In this document: in pieces, positions 17,185 to 25,398 of the stretch
Numbering within the stretch: the stretch's first letter is position 1
Layout: each line of letters opens with the position of its first letter
Assembly (NCBI GenBank): GCA_003132665.1
Contig: PKYN01000006.1
Coordinates: 29,584 to 93,583, forward strand
DNA: 64,000 nt
Source of the DNA: Actinomycetota bacterium
GTDB lineage: Bacteria; Actinomycetota; Thermoleophilia; Gaiellales; Gaiellaceae
Direction of reading: 5' to 3'
The notes under the pieces: generated by a model
What the model saw: only the letters and a program-made list of their open reading frames with translations
What the model was told of the DNA's origin: nothing
The model's database searches: none
Program-made: the position numbers and the translations under genes

Positions 17185-18138
17185 GTGGCCAGACGGCGAT
17201 CGTGGACAACCTCGGAGCTCGCGGAAGGTGTGCGCGCGGGCGACAAGCGCGCGCTTGCGCGGGCCCTGAGCGTGGTCGAGCGTGGGGGCGAGGAGGCCGA
17301 GCAGCTTGTGCGCGAGCTTCATCCCTCGAGCGGTGCCGCGTACACGATCGGCGTCACCGGGCCGCCCGGGGTCGGAAAGTCCACTTTGATCGGAGCGCTG
17401 GTCACGCACGTACGCGCTCTCGGCCGCAGCGTCGGCGTGGTCTCGGTCGATCCCTCCAGCCCGTTCAGCAAGGGAGCGCTCCTCGGCGACCGGATTCGCC
17501 TGAGTGAGCACTTTCTCGATCCCGAGGTCTTCATCCGCTCGATGGGCACGCGTGGGCATTCGGGCGGGCTGGCCGAGGCGACGCTCGAAGCCTTGCTCGT
17601 GCTCGATGCGGGCGGTCGCGAGCTGCTCTTCGTCGAGACGGCCGGCGTGGGGCAGAGCGAGGTCGCGATTGCGGGGCTGGCCGACACGGTCGTGCTGGTG
17701 TTGATGCCCGGCTCGGGCGACTCCGTACAGGCGCTCAAGGCCGGCGTGATGGAGATTCCGGACGTGATCGTGCTCAACAAGAGCGACCACGCGAGCGCCG
17801 CGACCACCCTTGCCGAGCTCAGACAGGCGGTTTCGCTGGGGGCCGGGGCCGGACCGCCGATAGTCAGCACTCGGGCCAGCGACGGAAACGGCGTCGACGT
17901 GCTCTGGCAGACGATCGAAGAGCATCGCGAGGCGCTGGAGCAGAGCGGGGAGCTCGAGCTGCGCCGGCGGGAGAACCTACGCCGCGAGCTACTCGACCTT
18001 GCGGCCAGCCGCATGCGCCGCGAGCTCGAGCGAGCCTGCGCCGACGATCCCAAGCTCGACGAGCTGATTAACGCCGTCGCCGAGAAGCGCCTGGATCCGC
18101 TCAGCGCGGTGCGCGAGTTGAGAGCCCGCCTCGGCTAG
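17185..18138 (+). CDS. meaB: MeaB/ArgK-family G3E GTPase
   Basis: The product is 317 aa, normal for the family. The P-loop VTGPPGVGKST (~residues 57-67), base-II segment VVSVDPSSPFSKGALLGDRIR, the switch region RSMGTRGHSGGLAEAT, ETAGVGQSE and the guanine motif NKSD are all intact. MeaB proteins protect and reload adenosylcobalamin-dependent mutases such as methylmalonyl-CoA mutase. No mutase gene is adjacent here, so the client is not shown. The start is a GTG. Confidence 0.92.
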   Translation: MARRRSWTTSELAEGVRAGDKRALARALSVVERGGEEAEQLVRELHPSSGAAYTIGVTGPPGVGKSTLIGALVTHVRALGRSVGVVSVDPSSPFSKGALLGDRIRLSEHFLDPEVFIRSMGTRGHSGGLAEATLEALLVLDAGGRELLFVETAGVGQSEVAIAGLADTVVLVLMPGSGDSVQALKAGVMEIPDVIVLNKSDHASAATTLAELRQAVSLGAGAGPPIVSTRASDGNGVDVLWQTIEEHREALEQSGELELRRRENLRRELLDLAASRMRRELERACADDPKLDELINAVAEKRLDPLSAVRELRARLG

Positions 18139-18167
18139 CAGCCTGCCCGGCGCCGCAGCGGCGAGCG

Positions 18168-19331
18168 CTAGTTGGCACCGGCTTCGATCAGGCCTTCGCG
18201 CACAGAGTCGACGTCGGGTTGGACCTTGCCGGCAGAGAGGTGCTTCGAGCGGGCCATCAAGGCGAGCGTGCCGGCGCCGGCGGCGACCGCAAGGGCGAAG
18301 AAGACGCCTCCGGGAAGCCTGGTCAAGAACTCGACACCGGCTCCGACCAGCGCGGCGCAGGGGAGTGTGATCAGCCAGGCGATGACGATGTTGCCGGCCA
18401 CGCCCCAGCGAACGGCTCTGAGCCGCGAGCCCGCTGCACCCGCGCCGAGCACGGAGCTCGAGACGGTGTGCGTGGTGGATACCGGGAAGCCGAAGTGAGC
18501 GGTCAACCAGAGCACGCTTCCGGCAGTAGCCTCGGCGGCGAAGGCGCGCGGCGGCTCGAGCTTCGTGATCCGCTGACCGACTGTGCGGATGATTCGCCAG
18601 CCGCCGGCATAGGTACCGAGCGACATCGCCGTCGCGGCGCCGATGATCACCCAGAGCGGAGGTCGGCTGAAGCTCGCGTCGAGGTGGCCGGACGCGACCA
18701 GTGCCAGGGCGAGGATGCCCATCGTCTTCTGAGCGTCATTGGTGCCGTGGGTGAAAGCGAGCCAGCCCGACGAGAGCGGTTGTAGCCGCCGGAAGAAATG
18801 ATTGACCCGGTCGGGTCGGCGCTTCCGGATCAGCCAGAGGAGGATCAGCATCAAGAGCGTGGCGGTCGGGATCGCGAGCAGCGGTGCGAGTAGCGACGGC
18901 GCCAGCACCTTTTCGTACAGCCCCTTCCAGATGACCACCCGGGCTCCATTCATATGCAGGCCGAAGGCGGAGATGGCCGAGCCCAGCATCCCTCCGATGA
19001 GCGCGTGGCTGGAGCTGGACGGGAGACCGAGGTACCAGGTCGTCAGGTTCCAGACGATCGCTCCGATCAACCCCGCGAGAATGATCTTCAAGCCCGACTC
19101 GCCGACGAACAGCTTCTCGTTGACGATGCCCTTGGCGATGGTGGCCGCGACCTTGAAGGAGATGAAGGCGCCGACGAAGTTGAGCGCCGCGGCCCAGAGA
19201 ACGGCGACACGCGGCGAGAGGGCCCGCGTCGAGACGGCGGTTGCGATCGAGTTGGCGGTGTCGTGGAAACCGTTCGTGAAGTCGAACAAGAAGGCGATCG
19301 CGACAACCGCTACGAGTGTGGCCCAGAGCAT
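18168..19331 (-). CDS. pit: Low-affinity inorganic phosphate transporter (PiT family)
   Basis: The product is about 387 aa and very hydrophobic. The two inverted PiT repeats are visible: FDFTNGFHDTANSIATAVSTRALSP near the N-terminus and FTHGTNDAQKTMGILALAL in the middle. It carries metal-phosphate with protons across the inner membrane. The ATG at 19331 overlaps the stop of the upstream DUF47 gene (ATGA), so transporter and accessory protein are co-translated. Confidence 0.92.
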   Translation of the reverse strand: MLWATLVAVVAIAFLFDFTNGFHDTANSIATAVSTRALSPRVAVLWAAALNFVGAFISFKVAATIAKGIVNEKLFVGESGLKIILAGLIGAIVWNLTTWYLGLPSSSSHALIGGMLGSAISAFGLHMNGARVVIWKGLYEKVLAPSLLAPLLAIPTATLLMLILLWLIRKRRPDRVNHFFRRLQPLSSGWLAFTHGTNDAQKTMGILALALVASGHLDASFSRPPLWVIIGAATAMSLGTYAGGWRIIRTVGQRITKLEPPRAFAAEATAGSVLWLTAHFGFPVSTTHTVSSSVLGAGAAGSRLRAVRWGVAGNIVIAWLITLPCAALVGAGVEFLTRLPGGVFFALAVAAGAGTLALMARSKHLSAGKVQPDVDSVREGLIEAGAN

Positions 19332-19951
19332 CAGCTGTTCTTGACGACGATATTGCCGATCAGGTGCGCAGCGGTCTCGGCCGAATCGATTGCCGCCTCG
19401 AGAGCCTCGAAGATGTCCTTCCACTGGATGATCAGCCTCGGCGAGACCTTGTCGTCTTCGAACAGCGCCCCGATCGCGTCGCGGAGGATCGCGTCACCCT
19501 CGTCCTCGAGTTGCTTGAGCGCGACGAGTTGTTTCGACACGCCGCGCAGCCCGCGCAGTCCGCGCAAGGCGTTCGCCAGATGCTCGGTCGAGCCGACCAG
19601 AATCCGGCACTGCTCGATCGCCTGTTCCATCGGGCTTTCGATGTGGTAGATGTCGATCAGCTCGGAGGCGTCGTCGAGATAGTCGACGACGGTGTCGATC
19701 GCGCTGGCCAGGGAGTAGATGTCCTCGCGGTCGAGCGGCGTGATGTACTGCGTGTTGAGGAGCCCGATGATCTCGGCGGTGATGTCGTCGCCCTTGTGCT
19801 CGAGGTCGGTGACCGCCTTCTGGCCGATGGTCGTATCGGGAATGTTGCTGAAGCGCTTCTGCACGAGCCGCGCCGCTTCGAGCGCGTTCTCGCCGGCTCG
19901 AGTGAAGAGGTCGTAGAACTCAGCTTGCCGTGGGACGAGAGAAAAGCGCAT
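19331..19951 (-). CDS. DUF47/PhoU-like Pit accessory protein
   Basis: The product is about 206 aa, all-helical and PhoU-like (TIGR00153/DUF47), with conserved segments FYDLFTRAGENALEAARLV, LEHKGDDITAEI, TPLDREDIYSLASAIDTVVDYLDD and LEDEGDAI. Such proteins regulate or assist the adjacent Pit transporter. AAGGAG lies 6 nt before ATG 19951, which is preferred over an in-frame start at 19984. It shares an operon with pit, with overlapping start and stop, and a PHO-box-like repeat lies upstream. Confidence 0.9.
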   Translation of the reverse strand: MRFSLVPRQAEFYDLFTRAGENALEAARLVQKRFSNIPDTTIGQKAVTDLEHKGDDITAEIIGLLNTQYITPLDREDIYSLASAIDTVVDYLDDASELIDIYHIESPMEQAIEQCRILVGSTEHLANALRGLRGLRGVSKQLVALKQLEDEGDAILRDAIGALFEDDKVSPRLIIQWKDIFEALEAAIDSAETAAHLIGNIVVKNS

Positions 19952-20012
19952 CTCTGACTCCTTGGTACGAGTTGCCGTCGGCACTCACGCTAGTAGAGAG
20001 GTGGCGAGCGCG

Positions 20013-20034
20013 GGTTACGAACCGGTTACAGAAT
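20013..20034 (-). promoter_or_regulatory. PHO-box-like 11-nt direct repeat upstream of DUF47-pit
   Basis: Two adjoining 11-nt units, GGTTACGAACC (20013-20023) and GGTTACAGAAT (20024-20034), repeat in phase. OmpR/PhoP-type regulators bind direct repeats with this 11-nt period. They sit 60-85 bp upstream of the DUF47 start and overlap the last codons of the regulator gene. The repeat is seen directly; the regulator is inferred. Confidence 0.5.
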
Positions 20035-20712
20035 CGCTACGGGCGTCTCGTCGGGCTTCGCGACCTGGAGAATCAGGCGATAGCCGACGCCCGGAGTGGT
20101 GCGGATGCGGAGCTCGGCGGCGTCCTCGAGCTTGTCGCGCAGCCGCTTCACATTGACGTCCACCGAGCGATCGCCGCGCACCATGCTGTAGCCCCAGACC
20201 TTGCGGTATATGACCTCCCGTGGCACGGTCTCGCCCACTGTCTCGGCCAGCGCGAGCAAAACGCCGCGCTCGCGCTTGGTGAGTCGTAGGGGCGCCTCTC
20301 GCCAGCTCGCCTTTCCGCTGGGAGAGACGATTCTGAGGTCGCCGAGCTCGAGCGTCTGCGAGGCGGGACGGCGGCCGTGCCGGGCGGCATTGCGCACGCG
20401 GGCGAGTAGCTCTCGATCGTCCATCGTGCCGTCGAGCACCTCGTCGGCGCCGGCGTCGAGAAGCTCGCTGACGCGGGTCGACGAAGAGGATCGGAGCCAG
20501 ACTACGAGTGCTCGTCCGGGATAATCCCGAAGCATCCGCGTCAAAAAGTAGGGATCGTCGGAGCGCGGATGGAAGACGATCACGTCGAACTGCTCGCAAA
20601 GCAAGAGGTGCTCGGCCTCGCCGCTGTGGCTCTTGACCGTAATCTCGCAACCGCCCGCGCTGAGCGCGCTATCGAGCCGATCGGCGTCCTCGGCCAAAAC
20701 CAGGATGCGCAT
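20026..20712 (-). CDS. OmpR-family regulator with atypical receiver domain
   Basis: The product is 228 aa. Residues ~1-115 form a receiver-like domain and ~120-225 a winged-helix DNA-binding domain (LRLTKRERGVLLALAE, RDRSVDVNVKRLRDKL, TTPGVGYRL). The acidic pair at the N-terminus is kept (AED), but the phosphoacceptor position after strand 3 reads DVIVFHP, with His where Asp is expected, and the usual Thr/Lys switch residues are not evident. No histidine kinase is adjacent. It may work without phosphorylation. Its position next to DUF47-pit suggests phosphate-related control. Confidence 0.82.
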   Translation of the reverse strand: MRILVLAEDADRLDSALSAGGCEITVKSHSGEAEHLLLCEQFDVIVFHPRSDDPYFLTRMLRDYPGRALVVWLRSSSSTRVSELLDAGADEVLDGTMDDRELLARVRNAARHGRRPASQTLELGDLRIVSPSGKASWREAPLRLTKRERGVLLALAETVGETVPREVIYRKVWGYSMVRGDRSVDVNVKRLRDKLEDAAELRIRTTPGVGYRLILQVAKPDETPVAIL

Positions 20713-20793
20713 ACCGGCAGAGTATCGCCTGGCGAGCGGCAGAGACCGGGGGTGCGCGCGCCCGCAAGCTCTTCGTCAACTCTTAACGACGGC

Positions 20794-20813
20794 TCAGGCT
20801 CTTTTAAGCCTGA
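20794..20813. other. Small stem-loop
   Basis: TCAGGCT (20794-20800) pairs perfectly with AGCCTGA (20807-20813) across a 6-nt AT-rich loop, 80 bp upstream of the regulator's start and 50 bp upstream of a small plus-strand gene. It may be a protein-binding palindrome or a weak terminator. Confidence 0.35.
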
Positions 20814-20863
20814 TCAGAAACCATGGCAAGAGGTAGCTCGATCTCGGCGAAAGAGGATGTGAA

Positions 20864-21079
20864 ATGCGGCGACGTGGCGAGGATAGGTCCAGGTTCAACC
20901 CGGAGCAACTACAACTCGAGCTCTCTGTGCTCGCGCTCGAGCGGCAGAGAATGCGTGAGTCTGGAAGCTCGGGCGCGGTGCTGGAGACGAACAGGCTGGA
21001 GATCGGGCGCCGCCAGTACGAGCTTTCCGCTGCGCTGATTCAGCGTCACCTCGGGCACCCCGTCGAGCGCGCCGCCTGA
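20864..21079 (+). CDS. Small hypothetical protein
   Basis: The product is 71 aa, charged, predicted helical (PEQLQLELSVLALERQRMRES ... RLEIGRRQYELSAALIQRHLG). AGAGGA lies 8 nt before the ATG. No known motif. The start signal and amphipathic helices argue for a real gene, but its size keeps this tentative. Confidence 0.5.
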   Translation: MRRRGEDRSRFNPEQLQLELSVLALERQRMRESGSSGAVLETNRLEIGRRQYELSAALIQRHLGHPVERAA

Positions 21080-21176
21080 GCTGTCCCGGCGCCGAGCGTC
21101 GGCGCGGCCGATAGTCTCATCCCATGCATCGCGATTGCGGCATCCTACGGCGCCCGTCACCGGGCTGGAGCGTCGA

Positions 21177-21494
21177 ATGAGCAGCGAGCTGGAGAGCTTC
21201 TTCGCCGAGATTCCGGCCCGAGCCGCTAGTAAGGATCTGTCCGGAGTGCGGGCCACCTACGCCTTCGTGGTGGTCGATGGCGGAAAGTCCTGGACGGTTC
21301 GCATAGAAGGGCAGGACGTGACGGTACGGGACGGTGTCGAGGAGGACGCCGATTGCACTATCTCGGCCTCCGAAGAAACCTTCACCCGCCTACTCGATCA
21401 CAAGCTCGGGGTCATGTCCGCGTACATGAGCGGAAAGCTGAAGCTGAGCGGCGATCTTGGCATGGCGATGCAGCTGAACAAGCTGATTCCCTGA
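21177..21494 (+). CDS. SCP2 sterol-binding-domain protein
   Basis: The product is 105 aa and is one SCP2 domain. The fold's signature is visible: a helix, the strands ATYAFVVVDGGKSWTVRIEGQDVTVRDG, then DADCTISASEETFTRLLDHKLGVMSAYMSGKLKLSGDLGMAMQLNKL. Such proteins bind lipids or acyl-CoA. The ATG at 21177, preceded by GGAG, fits the family start. It is a single-gene unit. Confidence 0.85.
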   Translation: MSSELESFFAEIPARAASKDLSGVRATYAFVVVDGGKSWTVRIEGQDVTVRDGVEEDADCTISASEETFTRLLDHKLGVMSAYMSGKLKLSGDLGMAMQLNKLIP

Positions 21495-21617
21495 ACGGCT
21501 AACGACCGTTCCAACAGAACTCGAGCTGCGCGCGCACGGTCTCTTCCGCCGCGCCGGACAGCAGAGCAGGAGAGCTCTTGCTGGTCGAATGCTCTTGGCT
21601 AGGGAGAGAGCTCCGTC

Positions 21618-21677
21618 CTGACATCCCTCGAACGAGTGATGTCAGCGCGATCCTGTCCCTCGAACGAGGGATGTGAG
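21618..21677. promoter_or_regulatory. Two tandem palindromes in phase
   Basis: The first site (21618-21645) has arms CTGACATC and GATGTCAG around CTCGAACGAG and is a near-perfect 28-bp palindrome. The second (21653-21677) repeats the core as CCCTCGAACGAGGG with partly matching flanks. The cores start exactly 32 bp apart, three helical turns. They lie between the SCP2 gene and the c-di-GMP gene at 21897. They could be operators or paired RNA hairpins; no T-run follows. Confidence 0.5.
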
Positions 21678-21896
21678 ACGACAACGACCTACAAGGGTCA
21701 TACAATTACGCTTCTCCCCCCACGGTAGGAGCTAGCCAGTGTCGTGCCTAGTTCGTCCGGCGGCGGAGGAGCACGAGATCGTTCGCCGCATGGACTCGTA
21801 TCGCCGCAGGAAAGACCGGCCTGGAACCGGTGTGAGGACGAGTGCGCTCGATTCCTCGTCGCGAAGTCCTCTCGCCTGCGGCGGGTGGAGAGCGTG

Positions 21897-24116
21897 ATGG
21901 GCGAGGGGCCCATGCCGCTCGGCGAGGAGATCCGTGCCGATCGTCGCGATGCTTCTCCGCTCGTGGCGGAGATGGTGCTCTTGCTCGTGCTCGCCTACGT
22001 GCTGAGCTTCTGGCTAGCGCTGAACGGATCGATACTCAGAGAGGGCGTTTTGCTGGGAGCGCTGGGACTTGCCGGCAGCTCGGGTGTTCTCGCCGTGCGC
22101 AGGGCTCCGAGGTCGGCGCGGACTATCTGGTTGGCGGTTCCGATCTTCTGTCTCCTGCTGGCGGCGGGTGAGTCGGGTCGCCTGCTGGCGGGTCATTTGG
22201 ACGCGAGCACCGGCGCGCGCTGGCTTCCGGCGGGAGCGCTTACGTTGGGCGCTTACTCCCTGCTCGCGCTCGCGGCGTTGCGCCTTCTGGCCGGTTCGTC
22301 GCTCATCGCCTGGTCGCTCGGGTTGATCGACTCGGCGATGGTTGCGCTGGCGGCCTCTGCTCCCTGGTACACGATGTACATCTCGCCGCGGATAGGCGAT
22401 CACGGCGGCTCGGCTCTTCTTCCGCAGCTCATTGTTCCCGTGGCGGCCGCGGTGACGCTGGTGTTGGTCTGGCTTTCGAGTCGGGCCGCGCCGAAGGCGG
22501 AGATCTCGCAGTTTGTCCTCGTCGAGGCGATCGGGGCCGGATTCGCCGGCGCCGTCTTTGTCTCTCGCCACCTGTTAGGAGGCGGGAGCATGGCGCCCGT
22601 TCACGGCGCTCTATTCGCGTCGGCGCTTCTCGTCGTCGCCGCCGCGGAGCTGACCGGCAGGTCGGCGGGCGTGCACCGGAGTAGCCGTTTCAGCTTTGGG
22701 ATGGCGAGGATGGCCGTTGTCTTCGTGGCCTTCGCCGTCTCGCTCGCCTACGCCGGGCTCGCGTTCCGGCGCGGAGATCAGCTCGGCGGGTTTGCCATCA
22801 CCAGCGCCGTCTCGATATTGCTGGTCTTTCGCCTGCTGGTGCACTCGCTCGAGCGCCACCATCATTCCGTTCGGCTCGAGGAGGCGCTGCACGAACAGGA
22901 ACAGCTCGCGGTCATGGACTCTCTGACCGGGCTTTACAACAGGCGTTTTCTCGATGCCGAGCTCCAGCTCGAGCTCGATCGGAGCGCCAGGTCACATGCG
23001 CCGGTTGGCGTGCTTCTCTGCGATCTCGATCACTTCAAGCAGATCAACGACGAGCACGGGCATCTGGTAGGAGACAGCGTGCTGCGAGAAGTAGCGCGCC
23101 GGCTGCTCAACGCGGTACGAAACGGCGATCTAGTCGCTCGTTACGGCGGCGAAGAGTTCGTTGTGCTGCTGCCCGACGGCGGCAAGGAGAAACTGAGAGA
23201 GATCGGCGAGCGCTGCCGCCGAGCCTTCGAAGTGGCGCCGTTCCAGCTTCCCCAAAACGAAGAAGCACTCGTGACCATCTCGATTGGCGGCGCCTGCTGG
23301 CCCGACGACGCGAACACGCCGCGGGGTCTCGTGGGGGCCGCGGACGCCGCTCTATATCGCGCAAAGGCGGCCGGACGAAACCGGATTTGCCTGAGCGATG
23401 CCGGAGAAGGCGAGGGCGCGGGCCCCTTGCCGATGCCGGAGATGAGTAGTGCGCCCGAGCAGGCAATGCAATCAGGAGCAGAGCCCTGGCTGGGTCTTTC
23501 CTCGCTGCGATCGGCGGTGACCGGTGAGGGAATCGTGCCGCTCATAGGCTCGCGGGACGACGTCGTGCCGATGGAACGCTGGGCGGCGCTGGTGGCGCGC
23601 GCGCTTGGCCTGGACGAGGCGGCACAGCGGCGCTGCGCGCTGGCCGCTCGCTATCACGACGTTGGCAAGAGCACGCTCCCGAAGGCGATTCTGAGCAAGG
23701 ACGGTCCGCTTTCCATCCTCGAGTGGGAGCTCGTCAAGGAGCATCCGGAGATGGGCGCCACCCTTGTCGAGCTGACGCCCGAACTGGCCGGCATCGCGCG
23801 CATCATCCGCGAGCACCACGAGCGCTACGACGGCCGCGGTTATCCGCGGGGAAAGAAGAGCGAAGAGATCTCGACCGAGGCGCGGATCATCGCCTGCTGC
23901 GACGCCTGGGAGGCGATGCGAAGCGAACGAGCTTACGCCGCCGCGAGAACGGCGAGCGAGGCGCGGGCGGAGCTTCTCGCCGGGCGCGGCACTCAGTTCG
24001 ATCCCGAGGTCGTCATGGCCTTCCTGATGTTCGACGAGGGCGACTTCGAGGGCGCGACAAAAGCCCTCGACGATCTTTCGGCGAGGGCCGGTATACGGCT
24101 ACCGAAGGAGTACTAG
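21897..24116 (+). CDS. Membrane GGDEF + HD-GYP c-di-GMP enzyme
   Basis: The product is about 739 aa. About eight hydrophobic segments form the N-terminal half, followed by a GGDEF domain and a C-terminal HD-GYP domain. The cyclase motif is RYGGEEF with an intact inhibitory RxxD site (RNGD, 5 residues upstream). The HD-GYP motifs are complete: ARYHDVGKS, KEHPEMG, REHHERYDGRGYPRG. Both synthesis and breakdown of cyclic di-GMP are therefore possible. The start at 21897 is chosen for GTGGAG 6 nt upstream. Two tandem palindromes lie 220-280 bp upstream. Confidence 0.9.
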   Translation: MGEGPMPLGEEIRADRRDASPLVAEMVLLLVLAYVLSFWLALNGSILREGVLLGALGLAGSSGVLAVRRAPRSARTIWLAVPIFCLLLAAGESGRLLAGHLDASTGARWLPAGALTLGAYSLLALAALRLLAGSSLIAWSLGLIDSAMVALAASAPWYTMYISPRIGDHGGSALLPQLIVPVAAAVTLVLVWLSSRAAPKAEISQFVLVEAIGAGFAGAVFVSRHLLGGGSMAPVHGALFASALLVVAAAELTGRSAGVHRSSRFSFGMARMAVVFVAFAVSLAYAGLAFRRGDQLGGFAITSAVSILLVFRLLVHSLERHHHSVRLEEALHEQEQLAVMDSLTGLYNRRFLDAELQLELDRSARSHAPVGVLLCDLDHFKQINDEHGHLVGDSVLREVARRLLNAVRNGDLVARYGGEEFVVLLPDGGKEKLREIGERCRRAFEVAPFQLPQNEEALVTISIGGACWPDDANTPRGLVGAADAALYRAKAAGRNRICLSDAGEGEGAGPLPMPEMSSAPEQAMQSGAEPWLGLSSLRSAVTGEGIVPLIGSRDDVVPMERWAALVARALGLDEAAQRRCALAARYHDVGKSTLPKAILSKDGPLSILEWELVKEHPEMGATLVELTPELAGIARIIREHHERYDGRGYPRGKKSEEISTEARIIACCDAWEAMRSERAYAAARTASEARAELLAGRGTQFDPEVVMAFLMFDEGDFEGATKALDDLSARAGIRLPKEY

Positions 24117-24134
24117 AGCACCAAGGAGCGGGCG

Positions 24135-24500
24135 TTAGCCCTTGCTGCGCCTGTCTTCGACCTCACGCCGCTCGGCACCGTTGGATCGCCGCTCGGCGAC
24201 GACCGGAGCGGTGACCGTCTTTTCGGGCTCCGGCTCTTCGGGCAGTGCCTTGCGATGGAGAGCGGGATCGCCGTTGCCGTTGGTGTCCTTGGCGGTGTCG
24301 TCGAGGAGGAGACGTGCGCGCGCGAGTCGTTTGCGCTGGGCATGCGCCTGCGCAAGCGATTGACGCGTTGCTTCGAGCCGTTCTGAGAGTTCGGCTATCT
24401 GGTGCTCGAGAGCTTCTTGGGCGCTGCGCAGAGCTTTCGCATCGAGCAGTCCGAGGAGTTCGTCGAGCTGAACGAGCTGCTGTTCGAGATCTGTTGCCAC
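24135..24500 (-). CDS. Hypothetical coiled-coil protein
   Basis: The product is 121 aa. Residues ~5-65 form one long coiled coil (LEQQLVQLDELLGLLDAKALRSAQEALEHQIAELSERLE...), followed by a charged, likely disordered tail (PEEPEPEKTVTAPVVAERRSNGAERREVEDRRSKG). The GTG start has an excellent GGAGG 6 nt upstream. It is convergent with the c-di-GMP gene. Function unknown. Confidence 0.65.
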   Translation of the reverse strand: MATDLEQQLVQLDELLGLLDAKALRSAQEALEHQIAELSERLEATRQSLAQAHAQRKRLARARLLLDDTAKDTNGNGDPALHRKALPEEPEPEKTVTAPVVAERRSNGAERREVEDRRSKG

Positions 24501-24647
24501 AACTTGCCTCCGCAGGAGTCGGTCCAGCGCGGAATCGGGGGGACAGCGATCTTATCGCCGGTTTGCGCGATCGCCATTAATTCCTATCCCTGAGTCGAGG
24601 GACACGGCGCGAACTTCGGGGCGCCGGCGGGAAAGGAGAAAGCCCGC

Positions 24648-25355
24648 TCAGTTCTTTGCTTGCCGGGCCTCGAGCTCTTCGAGGATCGCTCGGGTTGCCG
24701 TGGCTCCGACGCGCGTGGCGCCGGCGTTCATTGCGTCGATCAGTGCGTCGAGGGTACGGATGCCGCCGGCGGCCTTTACACCGATTCCGGGCGAGACGCT
24801 TCGACGTATCAGGCGCAGGTCTTCGAGCGTGGCGCCCGAGGGAGCGAAGCCGGTTGAAGTCTTGACGAAGTCGGCGCCCGCCTCCTCGCTGAGGCGGCAG
24901 CCGAGAATCTTCTGCGCCTCGTCGAGATAGGCGTTCTCGAGGATGACCTTGACCAGCGCGCGGCCTGCGGCAACTTCGACGACCGCCTCGATATCGGCTC
25001 GCACCTCGTCTACCGCGCCCGAGCGGAGGCGGCCGATGTTCAGCACCATGTCCAGCTCCTCGGCGCCCTCCGCGATCGCCCGCTCGGCCTCGAACGCCTT
25101 CACGGCGCTCGTCGAGGAGCCGTGCGGAAAGCCGATCACGGTGCTCACCTTCACGTCGGAGCCCGCAAGCAACTCGTGGGCCTGCACTACGTCGCAGGGC
25201 TTGACGCAGGCCGAGGCGACGTCGTAAGCGCGCGCCAGCTCGCAGCCGGCACTGACAGCCTCGCTATCGAGCTCGGGCCTGAGCAGCGAGTGGTCGATCG
25301 TCTTGGCGACCTGCTCGCGGGTAAGCGTCTCGATGCTGAACGGTTCGCCGGTCAT
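24648..25355 (-). CDS. deoC: Deoxyribose-phosphate aldolase
   Basis: The product is 235 aa, a TIM barrel of normal length. Schiff-base Lys is in ADFVKTSTGFAPSGAT, and the proton-relay region KAAGGIRT and early motif IDHSLLRPE are intact. It converts 2-deoxyribose-5-phosphate to glyceraldehyde-3-phosphate and acetaldehyde in nucleoside salvage. No other deo gene is near, so it is probably monocistronic. Confidence 0.92.
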   Translation of the reverse strand: MTGEPFSIETLTREQVAKTIDHSLLRPELDSEAVSAGCELARAYDVASACVKPCDVVQAHELLAGSDVKVSTVIGFPHGSSTSAVKAFEAERAIAEGAEELDMVLNIGRLRSGAVDEVRADIEAVVEVAAGRALVKVILENAYLDEAQKILGCRLSEEAGADFVKTSTGFAPSGATLEDLRLIRRSVSPGIGVKAAGGIRTLDALIDAMNAGATRVGATATRAILEELEARQAKN

Positions 25356-25398
25356 CGCGAGTCAGAATAGCGAGGTTGGTGCAACCCGACAAAAGCAG

